Source: Clostridioides difficile
GTDB lineage: Bacteria; Bacillota; Clostridia; Peptostreptococcales; Peptostreptococcaceae
NCBI GenBank assembly: GCA_012955965.1
Contig: JABBZI010000021.1
Location: 1-64,000, forward strand
Reading direction: 5' to 3'
Length of the DNA stretch: 64,000 nucleotides
Positions 17,963 through 26,637 of the stretch are shown in pieces; positions within the stretch are counted from its first letter, which is position 1; every line of letters begins with the position of its first letter. The notes beneath the pieces were generated by a model. It did no database searches. It was given only the letters and a program-made list of their open reading frames with translations, and had not been told where the DNA came from. The position numbers were made by a program, and so were the translations under genes.

Positions 17963-17991
17963 TTGACAATTTATAGTGTAAGGAATATTAT
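17963..17991 (+). promoter_or_regulatory. Promoter of the Trp T-box transcript
   Basis: Consensus TTGACA (17963-17968) and TATTAT (17986-17991) with a 17-bp spacer, starting the leader of mtnN-trpS. Confidence 0.7.
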
Positions 17992-18034
17992 AAAATAAAG
18001 AAATTAATGAATTGAATCCTGTGATAAGAAATAG

Positions 18035-18270
18035 TAAATAAATATACTTTTGTACAGAGAATTAAGGGTGCTGAGAACTTAATAAAAAGTGTTTATTGAA
18101 TGGGTCTTTGAGGAGTGAGGTGAAATGTAGTTAAAGCTACAGAGTATCTGATATCGTGTGTGCACGTTACAGCACATATTGAGATATATATATTTATTTT
18201 TAAGTATATATAAATTTAGGTGGTACCACGGAAAATATATCCGTCCTATTGATTTAGGACGGATTTTTTA
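18035..18270 (+). ncRNA. T-box leader, tryptophan-specific (TGG specifier)
   Basis: The distal Stem I region (CAGAGAATTAAGGGTGCTGAG near 18054-18074) shares the motifs of the ileS leader. A TGG specifier (18101-18103) lies in the GAATGGGTC context on the 3' side of Stem I. The T-box AGGTGGTACCACGG is at 18218-18231. The terminator ATCCGTCCTA/TAGGACGGAT (18239-18264) has a T tract. The specifier fits trpS, the second gene of the unit, so mtnN is also placed under tryptophanyl-tRNA control. Confidence 0.9.
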
Positions 18271-18293
18271 ATATAGAAAATTTAGGAGGAAAA

Positions 18294-18992
18294 ATGAACG
18301 TAATAGGAATTATAGGTGCAATGGATGAAGAAGTAAGTATTTTAGTTAATCTAATGGATATTAAAGAAACTGTAAAAAAAGCTAGTTTAGAGTTTCATCA
18401 AGGAACATTAGAAGGAAAAAATGTAGTATTGGTGAAATGTGGTATAGGTAAAGTTAATTCTGCTCTTTGTGCACAGATACTAATAAGTGAATTCAAAGTT
18501 GATGCTATTGTTAATACAGGTGTTGCAGGTGCTTTGAATGAAAACCTTGATGTTAATGACATAGTGATATCAACGGATGCTATACAATATGATATAGATA
18601 CTACAGCATTTGGAGACCCTAAGGGAGTTATACCAAGAATGAAGACTTCTGTATTTAAAGCAGATGAAAGACTTATAGATGCTGCTTATAAATCTTCTGT
18701 AGAAGAAGTAAAGACTCACAAAGTATTGAAAGGGAGAGTAGTTACAGGAGATAAATTTATAAATTCTAAAGAATTAAAAGATGAATTAGTAAATGATTTT
18801 GGTGGATATTGTGGAGAAATGGAAGGTGGAGCTATAGCTCATGTATGTTATTTAAATAATACTCCATTTGTAATAATAAGAGCAATGTCTGATAAGGCAG
18901 ATGGAAGTGCTGATGTTACGTATGATGTATTTGTGCACGATGCTGCTAACAATTCTAAGGATATAGTTTTAAATATGTTAAAATCAATATAA
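18294..18992 (+). CDS. mtnN: 5'-methylthioadenosine/S-adenosylhomocysteine nucleosidase
   Basis: A 232-residue PNP-family nucleosidase that cleaves adenine from methylthioadenosine and S-adenosylhomocysteine, feeding SAM recycling. Visible motifs: IGIIGAMDEE at the N-terminus, NTGVAGAL around residue 80, the EMEGGAIAH segment carrying the ribose-binding Glu, and SDKADGSA with the catalytic Asp. An AGGAGG SD precedes the ATG. It is the first gene after the Trp T-box and is 21 nt before trpS. Placing a SAM-salvage enzyme behind a tryptophan T-box is unusual. Confidence 0.95.
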   Translation: MNVIGIIGAMDEEVSILVNLMDIKETVKKASLEFHQGTLEGKNVVLVKCGIGKVNSALCAQILISEFKVDAIVNTGVAGALNENLDVNDIVISTDAIQYDIDTTAFGDPKGVIPRMKTSVFKADERLIDAAYKSSVEEVKTHKVLKGRVVTGDKFINSKELKDELVNDFGGYCGEMEGGAIAHVCYLNNTPFVIIRAMSDKADGSADVTYDVFVHDAANNSKDIVLNMLKSI

Positions 18993-19013
18993 ATATAAGG
19001 AGGTACAAATAAA

Positions 19014-20015
19014 ATGAGTGAAAAAAAAGTTATATTTAGTGGTGCACAACCATCAGGAAAAATGACTTTAGGAAATTATTTAGGAGCTATAAAAAACTGG
19101 ACTGAACTTCAAGATAATTATGATTGTTATTATAGTATAGTTGATTTACATGCAATAACAGTACCTCAAGACCCTAAAGTTCTGAGAGCTAATGCTATAG
19201 AATTACTTGCTCAATATATAGCTTGTGGGTTAGACCCAGAAAAAAATACTATATTTATTCAATCTCATGTTAAAGAGCATGTTGAACTTATGTGGGTATT
19301 AAGTACAATGACTTATATGGGTGAATTAAGTAGAATGACTCAGTTTAAGGACAAATCACAAAAGAGTGAAGCAAATCTAAATGCAGGTTTATTTACTTAT
19401 CCAGTTCTTATGGCTGCTGACATATTATTATATCAAACTGATTTGGTTCCAGTTGGAGATGACCAAAAACAACATTTAGAGTTATCTCGTGATTTAGCAA
19501 ATAGATTTAATAATAGATTCTCACCTACATTTGTAGTCCCAGAAGGATACTATCCAAAAGGTGGAGCAAGAGTAATGAGTTTACAAGAGCCAACTAAGAA
19601 AATGAGTAAATCTGATTCAAATGAAAATGCTTTTATATTATTGGCAGATGATTCAGACACTATAAAGAGAAAGATAAAGAGAAGTGTCACTGATTCTTTA
19701 GGAGTTGTAAAGTATACTGACGAGCAACCAGGTATTAAAAATCTACTTGATATATATTCTAATTTAAGTAAAAAGAGCGTAGAAGAGATTGTAAACATGT
19801 ATGAAGGTAAGGGTTATGGAGTATTTAAAGAAGATGTAGCTGAAGTAGTAGCAGAAACTTTAAGACCTATAAGAGAAAAATATGTTGACCTTCTTAATAA
19901 CAAAGATTACTTAGAAAAAATATATAGTATGGGAGCAGAAAAAGCTGAAAAACAAGCTAGAAAGACTCTTAGAAAAGTTTATAAAAAAGTTGGCTTTATA
20001 GAAAGAAGATATTAA
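19014..20015 (+). CDS. trpS: Tryptophanyl-tRNA synthetase
   Basis: A 333-residue class I synthetase that charges tRNA-Trp. The HIGH-like motif appears as PSGKMTLGNYLGA near the N-terminus and the second motif as KKMSKSDSN (around residue 194). Length is normal for bacterial TrpRS. The AAGGAGG SD is strong. It is co-transcribed with mtnN and controlled by the Trp T-box, whose TGG specifier matches this enzyme. Confidence 0.97.
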   Translation: MSEKKVIFSGAQPSGKMTLGNYLGAIKNWTELQDNYDCYYSIVDLHAITVPQDPKVLRANAIELLAQYIACGLDPEKNTIFIQSHVKEHVELMWVLSTMTYMGELSRMTQFKDKSQKSEANLNAGLFTYPVLMAADILLYQTDLVPVGDDQKQHLELSRDLANRFNNRFSPTFVVPEGYYPKGGARVMSLQEPTKKMSKSDSNENAFILLADDSDTIKRKIKRSVTDSLGVVKYTDEQPGIKNLLDIYSNLSKKSVEEIVNMYEGKGYGVFKEDVAEVVAETLRPIREKYVDLLNNKDYLEKIYSMGAEKAEKQARKTLRKVYKKVGFIERRY

Positions 20016-20092
20016 TGATTAATTATAGATAAACATTTATCTTTTTAGTTGAAGAAATTATAGTAATAAATCAAAAATAATATTTATTTATG

Positions 20093-20146
20093 AAAAGGTT
20101 GTAAGTAGATTTGTATAAAAATACATTCGCATACAACCTTTTTTAT
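20093..20146 (+). terminator. Terminator of mtnN-trpS
   Basis: AAAAGGTTGTA pairs with TACAACCTTTT around a 27-nt AT-rich loop, followed by T residues. It can also act on the converging sigma-54 activator gene because the 5' flank is A-rich. Confidence 0.8.
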
Positions 20147-20173
20147 TAAATAAGTCTAATAGTAATTAAAAAT

Positions 20174-22132
20174 TTATTTAGATTCTTTTAATTTTCTCCA
20201 TAAAGTACTTCTGCATATTCCAAGTTTGTCAGCTACTATTTGTTTATTCCACTTATATTCATTTAAGTAAGATAAAATAATTTCTCTTTCCATTACTTCA
20301 AGGGTATCTCTATGTATCTTAATAATATCCTTACCTTCTTTTTTGTCTTCTATAACATTATTATCCATGACATTAGTTGTATTTTCTAAACAATTATAAA
20401 TCAAATTATTATTATTTTCTTTGCCATAAAGAAGTACAAATCTATGAATAGTATTCTCTAATTCTCTCACATTACCTGGCCAATTATAATTTGTTAATAT
20501 ATCTAACTCATGTTTTTCTAAATATGGAATGTTTATTTTGTATTTTTTTGAATAGTAATTTAAAAAATGAGTGGATAAAATCTCAATATCATTCTTTCTA
20601 TCAGAGAGAGTAGGTAGATTCAAATTTAATATATTTAAACGATAATATAAGTCAGTTCTGAATTTATTATTGTGAGTTAATTTATTCATATCTTGATTTG
20701 TAGCTGCTATTATTCTAACATCAACTGAAATTATAGAATCTGAACCTATTCTATTAAATTCTTTTTCTTGTATTACTCTTAACAATTTACCTTGGAGAGA
20801 AATTGGTAGAGAATTAATTTCATCTAGAAAAATTGTTCCTGTATGGGCTAATTCAAATAAGCCTTTTTTTCCATTCTTTTTTGCACCTGAGAATGCTCCT
20901 TCTTCATAACCAAAAAATTCACTTTCAAGAAGCGTTTCAGGAATTGCTCCACAATTTATAGGTACAAAAGGTCTATTTTTTCTGTTACTCTCGTTATGTA
21001 TACTTTGTGCTAATAATTCTTTTCCAGTACCACTATTTCCAGATATTAGAATGCTTGCATCTGTTGAAGCATAGATGCGTGCAGAATTAATAATGCTTTT
21101 AATAGCATTACTTTTTCCTATTATATCATCAAAATTATACTTTGCTACAAATCCTTTGGCATTCAATTTTGACCTAATTTTCTGCTCTTGCTCTTGTATT
21201 TTTTCAACATTATGGAAACGTAATATCTTTTCTGCAAAACCACTTTCATTAAGATTGGATTTTTCTATTAGAAAATTTGACTTATCAATTTTGATTATTT
21301 CTTTATCCTTGCCTTCTTTATTTAAAAAATCAGCTATTGTATTGTTTATATCACCAATTTTTTTATTAAATACCTGAATATTTTTAATACTTAAGATATC
21401 TTCCAAAGTTGAATTAATCAGCACCACTTTATCGCCATTAATGGCCATAACACCTTCTGATATATAGTTTACAATTAATTTTAGACTTTCTAATTGTTTT
21501 CTTTCTTTTTTTCTTACTTTAATTATAGATAGAGCTTGCTTTATAGCTTCAATTACAGAAGTTTTACTTGATTTAACAAATACTACTGGTATTTTATTTG
21601 ATGTACCACTTTCTAATGCTGCTATTCCTCCACCTACCATTGCATCCATACCATCGGATTTTCCACAAATTACTTGGTTATGAATGTCATCTATAGTTTC
21701 AAAAGCATATATTTTAAGTTTATGTAGATTAAGGATATTTTTAATTATGTCAACTTTGTCTGTTATCAATTCTATTGTTTCTGAATGCATTATAATACCT
21801 ATATTATCACCATATAACTTTGCAGAATTAACCGCATTTATAATATCAAAGTAATCAGGTTCCATTCTAATTATAACCGTATTTTTAAATATTTCACTTA
21901 TGTGACTTGCCACACCACCTCTACTAATTATTACTTCAGGATATGAATACTCTGTAAAAAAATTGTTTAATTTACTTATTAAATAATCATTTATATTGTA
22001 TCCTTCAATTACAGTTGGATATAAATTCATTTCATTAAGTATCTCAGATAGTTGGGATTCAAATCCCTCATAAGGAGATAAAATCACCAAATCCTTTTCT
22101 AAATTGTTTACTTCTGAATTAGTTATCTTCAA
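20174..22132 (-). CDS. Sigma-54-dependent activator with PrpR-type N-terminal domain
   Basis: A bacterial enhancer-binding protein of about 652 residues. Order: PrpR_N-type sensor (about residues 15-190), a PAS-like segment (about 215-315), an AAA+ domain with Walker A GNSGTGKE (365-372) and the sigma-54 contact loop GAFSGA (412-417, variant of GAFTGA), then a C-terminal Fis-type helix-turn-helix ending in RSTLWRKLKE. The start is set at TTG 22132, which follows AAGGTGAT; a TTG 15 nt earlier has no SD. It is divergent from a three-gene operon with a perfect -24/-12 promoter, its obvious target. The PrpR_N ligand is probably a small organic acid or amino acid; this is inference. Confidence 0.93.
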   Translation of the reverse strand: MKITNSEVNNLEKDLVILSPYEGFESQLSEILNEMNLYPTVIEGYNINDYLISKLNNFFTEYSYPEVIISRGGVASHISEIFKNTVIIRMEPDYFDIINAVNSAKLYGDNIGIIMHSETIELITDKVDIIKNILNLHKLKIYAFETIDDIHNQVICGKSDGMDAMVGGGIAALESGTSNKIPVVFVKSSKTSVIEAIKQALSIIKVRKKERKQLESLKLIVNYISEGVMAINGDKVVLINSTLEDILSIKNIQVFNKKIGDINNTIADFLNKEGKDKEIIKIDKSNFLIEKSNLNESGFAEKILRFHNVEKIQEQEQKIRSKLNAKGFVAKYNFDDIIGKSNAIKSIINSARIYASTDASILISGNSGTGKELLAQSIHNESNRKNRPFVPINCGAIPETLLESEFFGYEEGAFSGAKKNGKKGLFELAHTGTIFLDEINSLPISLQGKLLRVIQEKEFNRIGSDSIISVDVRIIAATNQDMNKLTHNNKFRTDLYYRLNILNLNLPTLSDRKNDIEILSTHFLNYYSKKYKINIPYLEKHELDILTNYNWPGNVRELENTIHRFVLLYGKENNNNLIYNCLENTTNVMDNNVIEDKKEGKDIIKIHRDTLEVMEREIILSYLNEYKWNKQIVADKLGICRSTLWRKLKESK

Positions 22133-22210
22133 TTTAATCACCTTCAAATCGTAATAATATGTCTAAATTAAGCTTTTGGAGTCTATCTATTAACAATCAT
22201 TATATATATC

Positions 22211-22231
22211 TTTGTTTAATTATTCAACAAA
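22211..22231. promoter_or_regulatory. Possible upstream activator site
   Basis: TTTGTT and AACAAA form an inverted repeat with a 9-bp gap, about 140 bp upstream of the -24 element, which is a normal enhancer distance. The arms are short and AT-rich, so this is only a candidate. Confidence 0.3.
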
Positions 22232-22369
22232 ATGTTTTATAAGATTATATAAATAAACATTATTAATTTATAACTATAATAAATATTAAATATAGAATAC
22301 CAATTTAAATCTATTTCAAAGACCTGCAATAGCATTGATGAGTAAGAAAACGATTTTTAAAAAAGTTAT

Positions 22370-22386
22370 TTGGCATATTTGTTGCT
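22370..22386 (+). promoter_or_regulatory. Sigma-54 (-24/-12) promoter
   Basis: TGGCATATTTGTTGCT has GG and GC separated by exactly 10 bp and matches TGGCAC-N5-TTGCT at all but one position. It lies about 50 bp before the aldolase ATG and is divergent from a sigma-54 activator gene. Confidence 0.9.
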
Positions 22387-22435
22387 TATTATAGTGTTGA
22401 AAGATTTAATTACATTTAGATAGGAGAAATATAAT

Positions 22436-23473
22436 ATGATTGATTTAAGAAGTGATACACTTACACAACCATCAGAAGAAATGCTAAAAATGATTCTTTT
22501 AGCACAAACTGGAGATGCAGGTAGAGAAGATGAGTATGGTAGAGGAGAAGATAAAACAGTTAATGAATTAGAAGATTTTGCAGCACAATTAACTGGAAAA
22601 GAATCTACAGCATTTTTTCCTTCAGGAACATTAGCAAATACTACAGCAATCCTCACATATTGTAAGCCTGGAAATAAGGTACTTGTAGATGAAAAACAAC
22701 ATATTTTACTTAGCGAAAAAGTGGTTTTTGATTCAAGTTTTGGACAATTATTGCCAATTAAATTTAAATTAACAAAAGATGGTATTCCTGACAAAAATGA
22801 TATCATTAAACTGATTAAAGCAAATAATATCAATTTGATAAGTATTGAAAATACACACAACTTTGCAGGTGGAAAATGTATACCTTTAGAAGATTTGAAA
22901 GAACTAAGAAAAATATCTATAAAACATCATATTCCTATTCATATGGATGGAGCTAGACTATTTAATGCATCTATTGCAACAGGAGTCGATGTAAAAGATA
23001 TTTGTAAGAATGTGGATTCAGTTATGTTTTGTATTTCTAAAGGATTAGGAGCACCTATAGGTTCAATTTTATCTGGGAATAAAGATTTCATAGATGAAGC
23101 TAGAAAACTTAGAAAGCTATTAGGTGGTAATATGAGACAAGCTGGCATAATTGCTGCTGCTGGTATCTATGCTCTAAAGAATAATGTAGAAAGATTGGCT
23201 ATTGACCATAAAAATGCAAAATATTTAGCCAATAATTTAAAAGATATTAAAGATATAAATATAGACCATAATATTCAAAGTAATATTGTGATTATAAATA
23301 TAGCTAAATCTAGAGTAGTTCAAGAGGCGTTTTGTGATAAATTATTACAGAAGGGTTTGAAGGTCACAGTATTGCCATCTGGAGAGATTAGATTAGTATT
23401 TTATAAAGGAATTACTATTGAAAATGTAAAGCAAGCTGTGAAAATTATAAAACAAGCTTTAAATGAAATATAA
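22436..23473 (+). CDS. Low-specificity L-threonine aldolase-like enzyme (paralogue 1)
   Basis: A 345-residue PLP enzyme of the beta-eliminating lyase/threonine aldolase family, which splits beta-hydroxy amino acids into glycine and an aldehyde. The N-terminal LRSDTLTQP motif, the HMDGARLFNA motif (Asp171) and the PLP lysine K202 in ISKGLGAPIGS are present. It is the first gene after the sigma-54 promoter, followed by an MFS transporter and an M20 hydrolase. A second related gene is at 39705. Glycine produced here could feed Stickland metabolism. The natural substrate may not be threonine, since this copy is tied to its own transporter and regulator. Confidence 0.88.
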   Translation: MIDLRSDTLTQPSEEMLKMILLAQTGDAGREDEYGRGEDKTVNELEDFAAQLTGKESTAFFPSGTLANTTAILTYCKPGNKVLVDEKQHILLSEKVVFDSSFGQLLPIKFKLTKDGIPDKNDIIKLIKANNINLISIENTHNFAGGKCIPLEDLKELRKISIKHHIPIHMDGARLFNASIATGVDVKDICKNVDSVMFCISKGLGAPIGSILSGNKDFIDEARKLRKLLGGNMRQAGIIAAAGIYALKNNVERLAIDHKNAKYLANNLKDIKDINIDHNIQSNIVIINIAKSRVVQEAFCDKLLQKGLKVTVLPSGEIRLVFYKGITIENVKQAVKIIKQALNEI

Positions 23474-23539
23474 AAAATTATAAAAAAGATTAGTGTTTAT
23501 AAAAGTTATTAAAAAACATATAAAGGGGTGGCAAGTTTT

Positions 23540-24766
23540 ATGGAAAAGGTAGATAATAATAAAAAATATATTATTTTAGGTATACTATTTATTGCTTGGT
23601 TTGTAGGATACTGTGATAAGATGGCAATTAACGTTGCTGCAATACCAATAAGTAAAGAGTATGGTCTAAATCCAACACAAGTTGGTTTTTTAATTAGTTC
23701 ATTTTCTTTTGGTATGGCTATTATGTCTCTTTTTGGAGGATACTTTGCTGATAAATATGAATCTAAAAAATTGATTATAGTAATAGTATCTATATGGGCT
23801 ATATTTTCTACATTTACAGGTATGTCATGGTCATTTGTTTCTCTCATGGTGATAAGATTTATGTATGGATGTGCAGAAGGCATATTTCCACCAGCAAGCT
23901 CAGTTACAATAGCAGAGAATTTTAAAAAAGAGGAGTTTGGAAGGGCAAAGTCTTTTCTTATATCAGCAGGTCAGTTAGGGACTGCTTTTGCAGGTTTGAT
24001 TATAGCTTATTTAGCATTTTCTTATGGATGGAGAAAAGCATTTTTCATTTTTGCTATAGCTGACTTAATAATTGCTTTATCTTTGTACTTATTAAATAAA
24101 AATGAAAAAAAGACAGGTAAGAGCACACAAAAAACAAAATCAAAAAAGGTTCCCCTTAAAGAAGCTTTTAAAAATCCTATTGTGTGGAAGACACCAATTA
24201 TTCAATTTGGCGTAGGATTTTTAATGTGGGGATTGAATTCTTGGTTGCCACAATACTGGGTGAATGTCAAACATTTAGATATCAAAACTATGGCTACTTA
24301 TTCAATGATACCAGCACTTGCATCATTTATTTTTGTAAATATATCAGGATGGATTATTGACAAATACTTTGTTGGACGTGAAAAAATAGCTATTATTGCT
24401 TCTCTAATTATCATGTGTATTTCTGTTTTCTTAATGTATAATACTGGAAGTATCGTTTTAGGATTTATATATCAAACGATTGCTAATTTGGGAGTATGTT
24501 GTTTGAGTCCAGCATTTTATACCTTAGTGTTAAAATATGTTCGAAAGGATTTAGTTGGTACAGCAACTGGATTTATAGCTTTTGGGTCATCTGTTGCTGG
24601 AATTATTGCACCATTAATAATGGGGCTTTCAATTACTCTTCTTAAAGGGTCTTATATAGCAGTTTTTGGAATGATTATAGTTATACTTATATTATGTATA
24701 TTTCTTGCAACTACAATTAATACACGTGAACAAGCTGAAAAAAACATGAATGAACAGAACTTGTAG
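23540..24766 (+). CDS. MFS transporter (anion:cation symporter-like)
   Basis: A 408-residue transporter with 12 predicted membrane segments and the MFS loop motif GGYFADKYESKK after helix 2. The sequence style (GWRKAFFIFA, SWLPQYWV) resembles the ACS family that carries organic anions. The ATG at 23540 follows AAAGGGG with normal spacing; the in-frame GTG at 23528 touches the SD. It lies between the aldolase and the M20 hydrolase and likely imports their substrate. Substrate identity is inference from this context. Confidence 0.85.
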   Translation: MEKVDNNKKYIILGILFIAWFVGYCDKMAINVAAIPISKEYGLNPTQVGFLISSFSFGMAIMSLFGGYFADKYESKKLIIVIVSIWAIFSTFTGMSWSFVSLMVIRFMYGCAEGIFPPASSVTIAENFKKEEFGRAKSFLISAGQLGTAFAGLIIAYLAFSYGWRKAFFIFAIADLIIALSLYLLNKNEKKTGKSTQKTKSKKVPLKEAFKNPIVWKTPIIQFGVGFLMWGLNSWLPQYWVNVKHLDIKTMATYSMIPALASFIFVNISGWIIDKYFVGREKIAIIASLIIMCISVFLMYNTGSIVLGFIYQTIANLGVCCLSPAFYTLVLKYVRKDLVGTATGFIAFGSSVAGIIAPLIMGLSITLLKGSYIAVFGMIIVILILCIFLATTINTREQAEKNMNEQNL

Positions 24767-24821
24767 TGAATAAGGTTTTTAATATTTGAAATGAATAATA
24801 TTTATAAAGGGAGTGTGTATT

Positions 24822-26132
24822 ATGTATTATAATTTTGAAAGAATTGATGAAATAGAATTTAAGAAAGAGCTTCTTAAGGTTCGCAGAGACTTACATAAAT
24901 ATCCAGAATCAGCATGGACTGAGTATCGTACTACTGTAAAAATAATTGAAATGTTTGAAGAATTAAAAATTCCTTATATGTATGGAACTGAAATTCATTC
25001 TCCTGAACATATGCTTGGAAAGCCTGATGTGGATATTCAAGAAGAGTGTATTAAACGTGCTATCAAAGAAACTGGAAGAGAAGATTTAATCAATAAAATT
25101 GCTGGAGGATTTACAGGAGTAGTTGGTGTTATCGAAGGAGAACAAGCTGGTCCTACTGTTGCAATTCGTTTTGACATTGATTGTAATGAGTTGATAGAAA
25201 GTGAGGAACCTGGACATGTACCTGTAAAGGAAGGTTTCAATTCAGAACATCATGGATGTATGCATGCTTGTGGTCATGACGCACATACTGCTATTGGATT
25301 TGGTACAGCAAAGATTTTATCAAAATACAAAGACAAGATTAAAGGAAAAGTTATGCTTATATTTCAACCAGCTGAAGAAGGTGGAAGAGGTGCAATTTCT
25401 TTAGTAGAAAAAGGAATACTACATGAGGTCGATTACATATTTGGTGGTCATATTGCAAATGTAACAGGTAATTTAGGAGCAATAGCAGCTGGTAGTTATG
25501 GATATCTTGTTAGTAGTAAATTTGATGTCTGTTTTGAGGGAAAATCAGCTCATGCAGGTAATTGCCCAGAAGCTGGTCATAATGCCCTTGCTGCAGCAGC
25601 AACAGCAACACTAAATATGCTTGCTATACCTAGAACTGGAAAAGGTGCAAGTCGTATTAATGTTGGGGTGTTACAGGCAGGTACAGGGCGTAATGTTATC
25701 CCTGATAATGCTATTTTGAAGGCTGAAACAAGAGGTATTACAAATGAAATTAATGAATATATGCTTGAAAGTGCAATTAGAGTATGTGAATCTTCAGCAT
25801 TAATGTATAAGTGTAAATATAGTCTAGATTTTAAAGGAAAATCTGCTGATTCTTATTGTAATAAAGATTTTGTAGAGTTTGTAACAAAATCAGGTAAATA
25901 TATTGATGGAATTAGAGAAATAGTTGATTATGCTGATTTGGGTGCAGGAGAAGATTTTACATTTATGATGAATGATGTTCATAAGCAGGGTGGAAAAGCG
26001 ACATATCTTCTACTTGATGCTGAATTAACTGAAAAACATCATAATAGAAACTTTGATTATAATGAAGATATTATACCAATCTCTGCTAAGTTATACTCTA
26101 AAATTACTTTAGATATCTCATCTAACTATTAA
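24822..26132 (+). CDS. M20 family amidohydrolase
   Basis: A 436-residue metallohydrolase of the M20 peptidase/aminoacylase family (AbgB/IAA-amino-acid hydrolase branch). Metal-site motifs: MHACGHDAHT, the PAEEGGRG segment with the catalytic Glu pair, GGHIA, and the C-terminal HHNRNFD. A dimerisation domain is inserted around residues 225-340. It should release an amino acid from an N-acyl or dipeptide-like compound. ATG 24822 follows AAAGGGAG; the GTG at 24813 overlaps the SD. It is the last gene of the sigma-54 operon, which suggests the steps uptake, deacylation and aldol cleavage. Confidence 0.88.
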   Translation: MYYNFERIDEIEFKKELLKVRRDLHKYPESAWTEYRTTVKIIEMFEELKIPYMYGTEIHSPEHMLGKPDVDIQEECIKRAIKETGREDLINKIAGGFTGVVGVIEGEQAGPTVAIRFDIDCNELIESEEPGHVPVKEGFNSEHHGCMHACGHDAHTAIGFGTAKILSKYKDKIKGKVMLIFQPAEEGGRGAISLVEKGILHEVDYIFGGHIANVTGNLGAIAAGSYGYLVSSKFDVCFEGKSAHAGNCPEAGHNALAAAATATLNMLAIPRTGKGASRINVGVLQAGTGRNVIPDNAILKAETRGITNEINEYMLESAIRVCESSALMYKCKYSLDFKGKSADSYCNKDFVEFVTKSGKYIDGIREIVDYADLGAGEDFTFMMNDVHKQGGKATYLLLDAELTEKHHNRNFDYNEDIIPISAKLYSKITLDISSNY

Positions 26133-26163
26133 AGTTGTTATAAAAAATTAAGATATATAAAAT

Positions 26164-26195
26164 GGGGCATATCAAATGGATATCAGCCCCTATTT
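26164..26195 (+). terminator. Weak terminator after the M20 gene
   Basis: GGGGCATATC pairs with GATATCAGCCCC with a small bulge, followed by TATTTAT. The T tract is poor, so efficiency is uncertain. Confidence 0.5.
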
Positions 26196-26243
26196 ATATG
26201 TAAATGTTAATAAATTTAACTTTACAAATATATAAATATGCAT

Positions 26244-26437
26244 AAAAAAAGATGAGCTTTTGCTCATCTCAAAGGGGTTAGATTATTCTTACTTTGGGGA
26301 AAGTAGAATAAAGGTAAAAGTTAACTAACGTTAACTTTGTCTTTTTTGCATATCACTACTGAGCATAAAAAAATCAGAAAACCATAGCCTTCTGAACTAA
26401 CTTTAAATATGTACTTTATACCCAATATGTAATTTAT
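26244..26437 (-). ncRNA. Candidate small RNA with C-rich loops
   Basis: On the minus strand a consensus promoter starts an RNA near 26437 that has no ORF with an SD. Its structure includes a first hairpin TCAGAA/TTCTGA followed by T7 (26367-26395, possibly an early terminator), an inverted repeat AAAGTTAAC/GTTAACTTT (about 26317-26339), a hairpin UUAUUCUACUUU-CCCC-AAAGUAAGAAUAA with a pure C loop (about 26282-26311), an open ACCCCUUU, and a final terminator AGATGAGC-AAAA-GCTCATCT with T7 (26244-26269). C-rich loops are typical of Gram-positive sRNAs that pair with SD sequences. Confidence 0.6.
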
Positions 26438-26443
26438 GAGTTA

Positions 26444-26472
26444 ATTTTAACGCTTATAATAAAAATTGTCAA
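26444..26472 (-). promoter_or_regulatory. Promoter of the minus-strand small RNA candidate
   Basis: Read on the minus strand: TTGACA (26472-26467), 17 bp, TAAAAT (26449-26444). No minus-strand gene follows before the terminator at 26244. Confidence 0.7.
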
Positions 26473-26637
26473 TAATATATCAAAAAAACATTTTTTAAAT
26501 TTATATAATTAAACGAATTTATGTTTCTATATAGATGATATGATACAATAACTATGGAATTTATTTTTATGTGTTTAATTTACAATAAAAATAATAAATT
26601 TAGAGTGTGTAAAGATTTATTTTTTAAGAGGGAAAAT

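Larger units (their letters stand above)
26133..26637. other. Intergenic region with a minus-strand transcript candidate
   Basis: This 505-bp gap holds the end of the sigma-54 operon, a full minus-strand promoter-to-terminator unit (26244-26472) and the 5' region of the histidine kinase gene. A possible plus-strand -10 (TACAAT at about 26544) may serve the kinase. Confidence 0.6.

Noticed and set aside
26250-26269. Hairpin AGATGAGC/GCTCATCT as plus-strand terminator of the M20 operon
   Set aside because: Its T tract exists only on the minus strand, so it terminates the minus-strand RNA instead.
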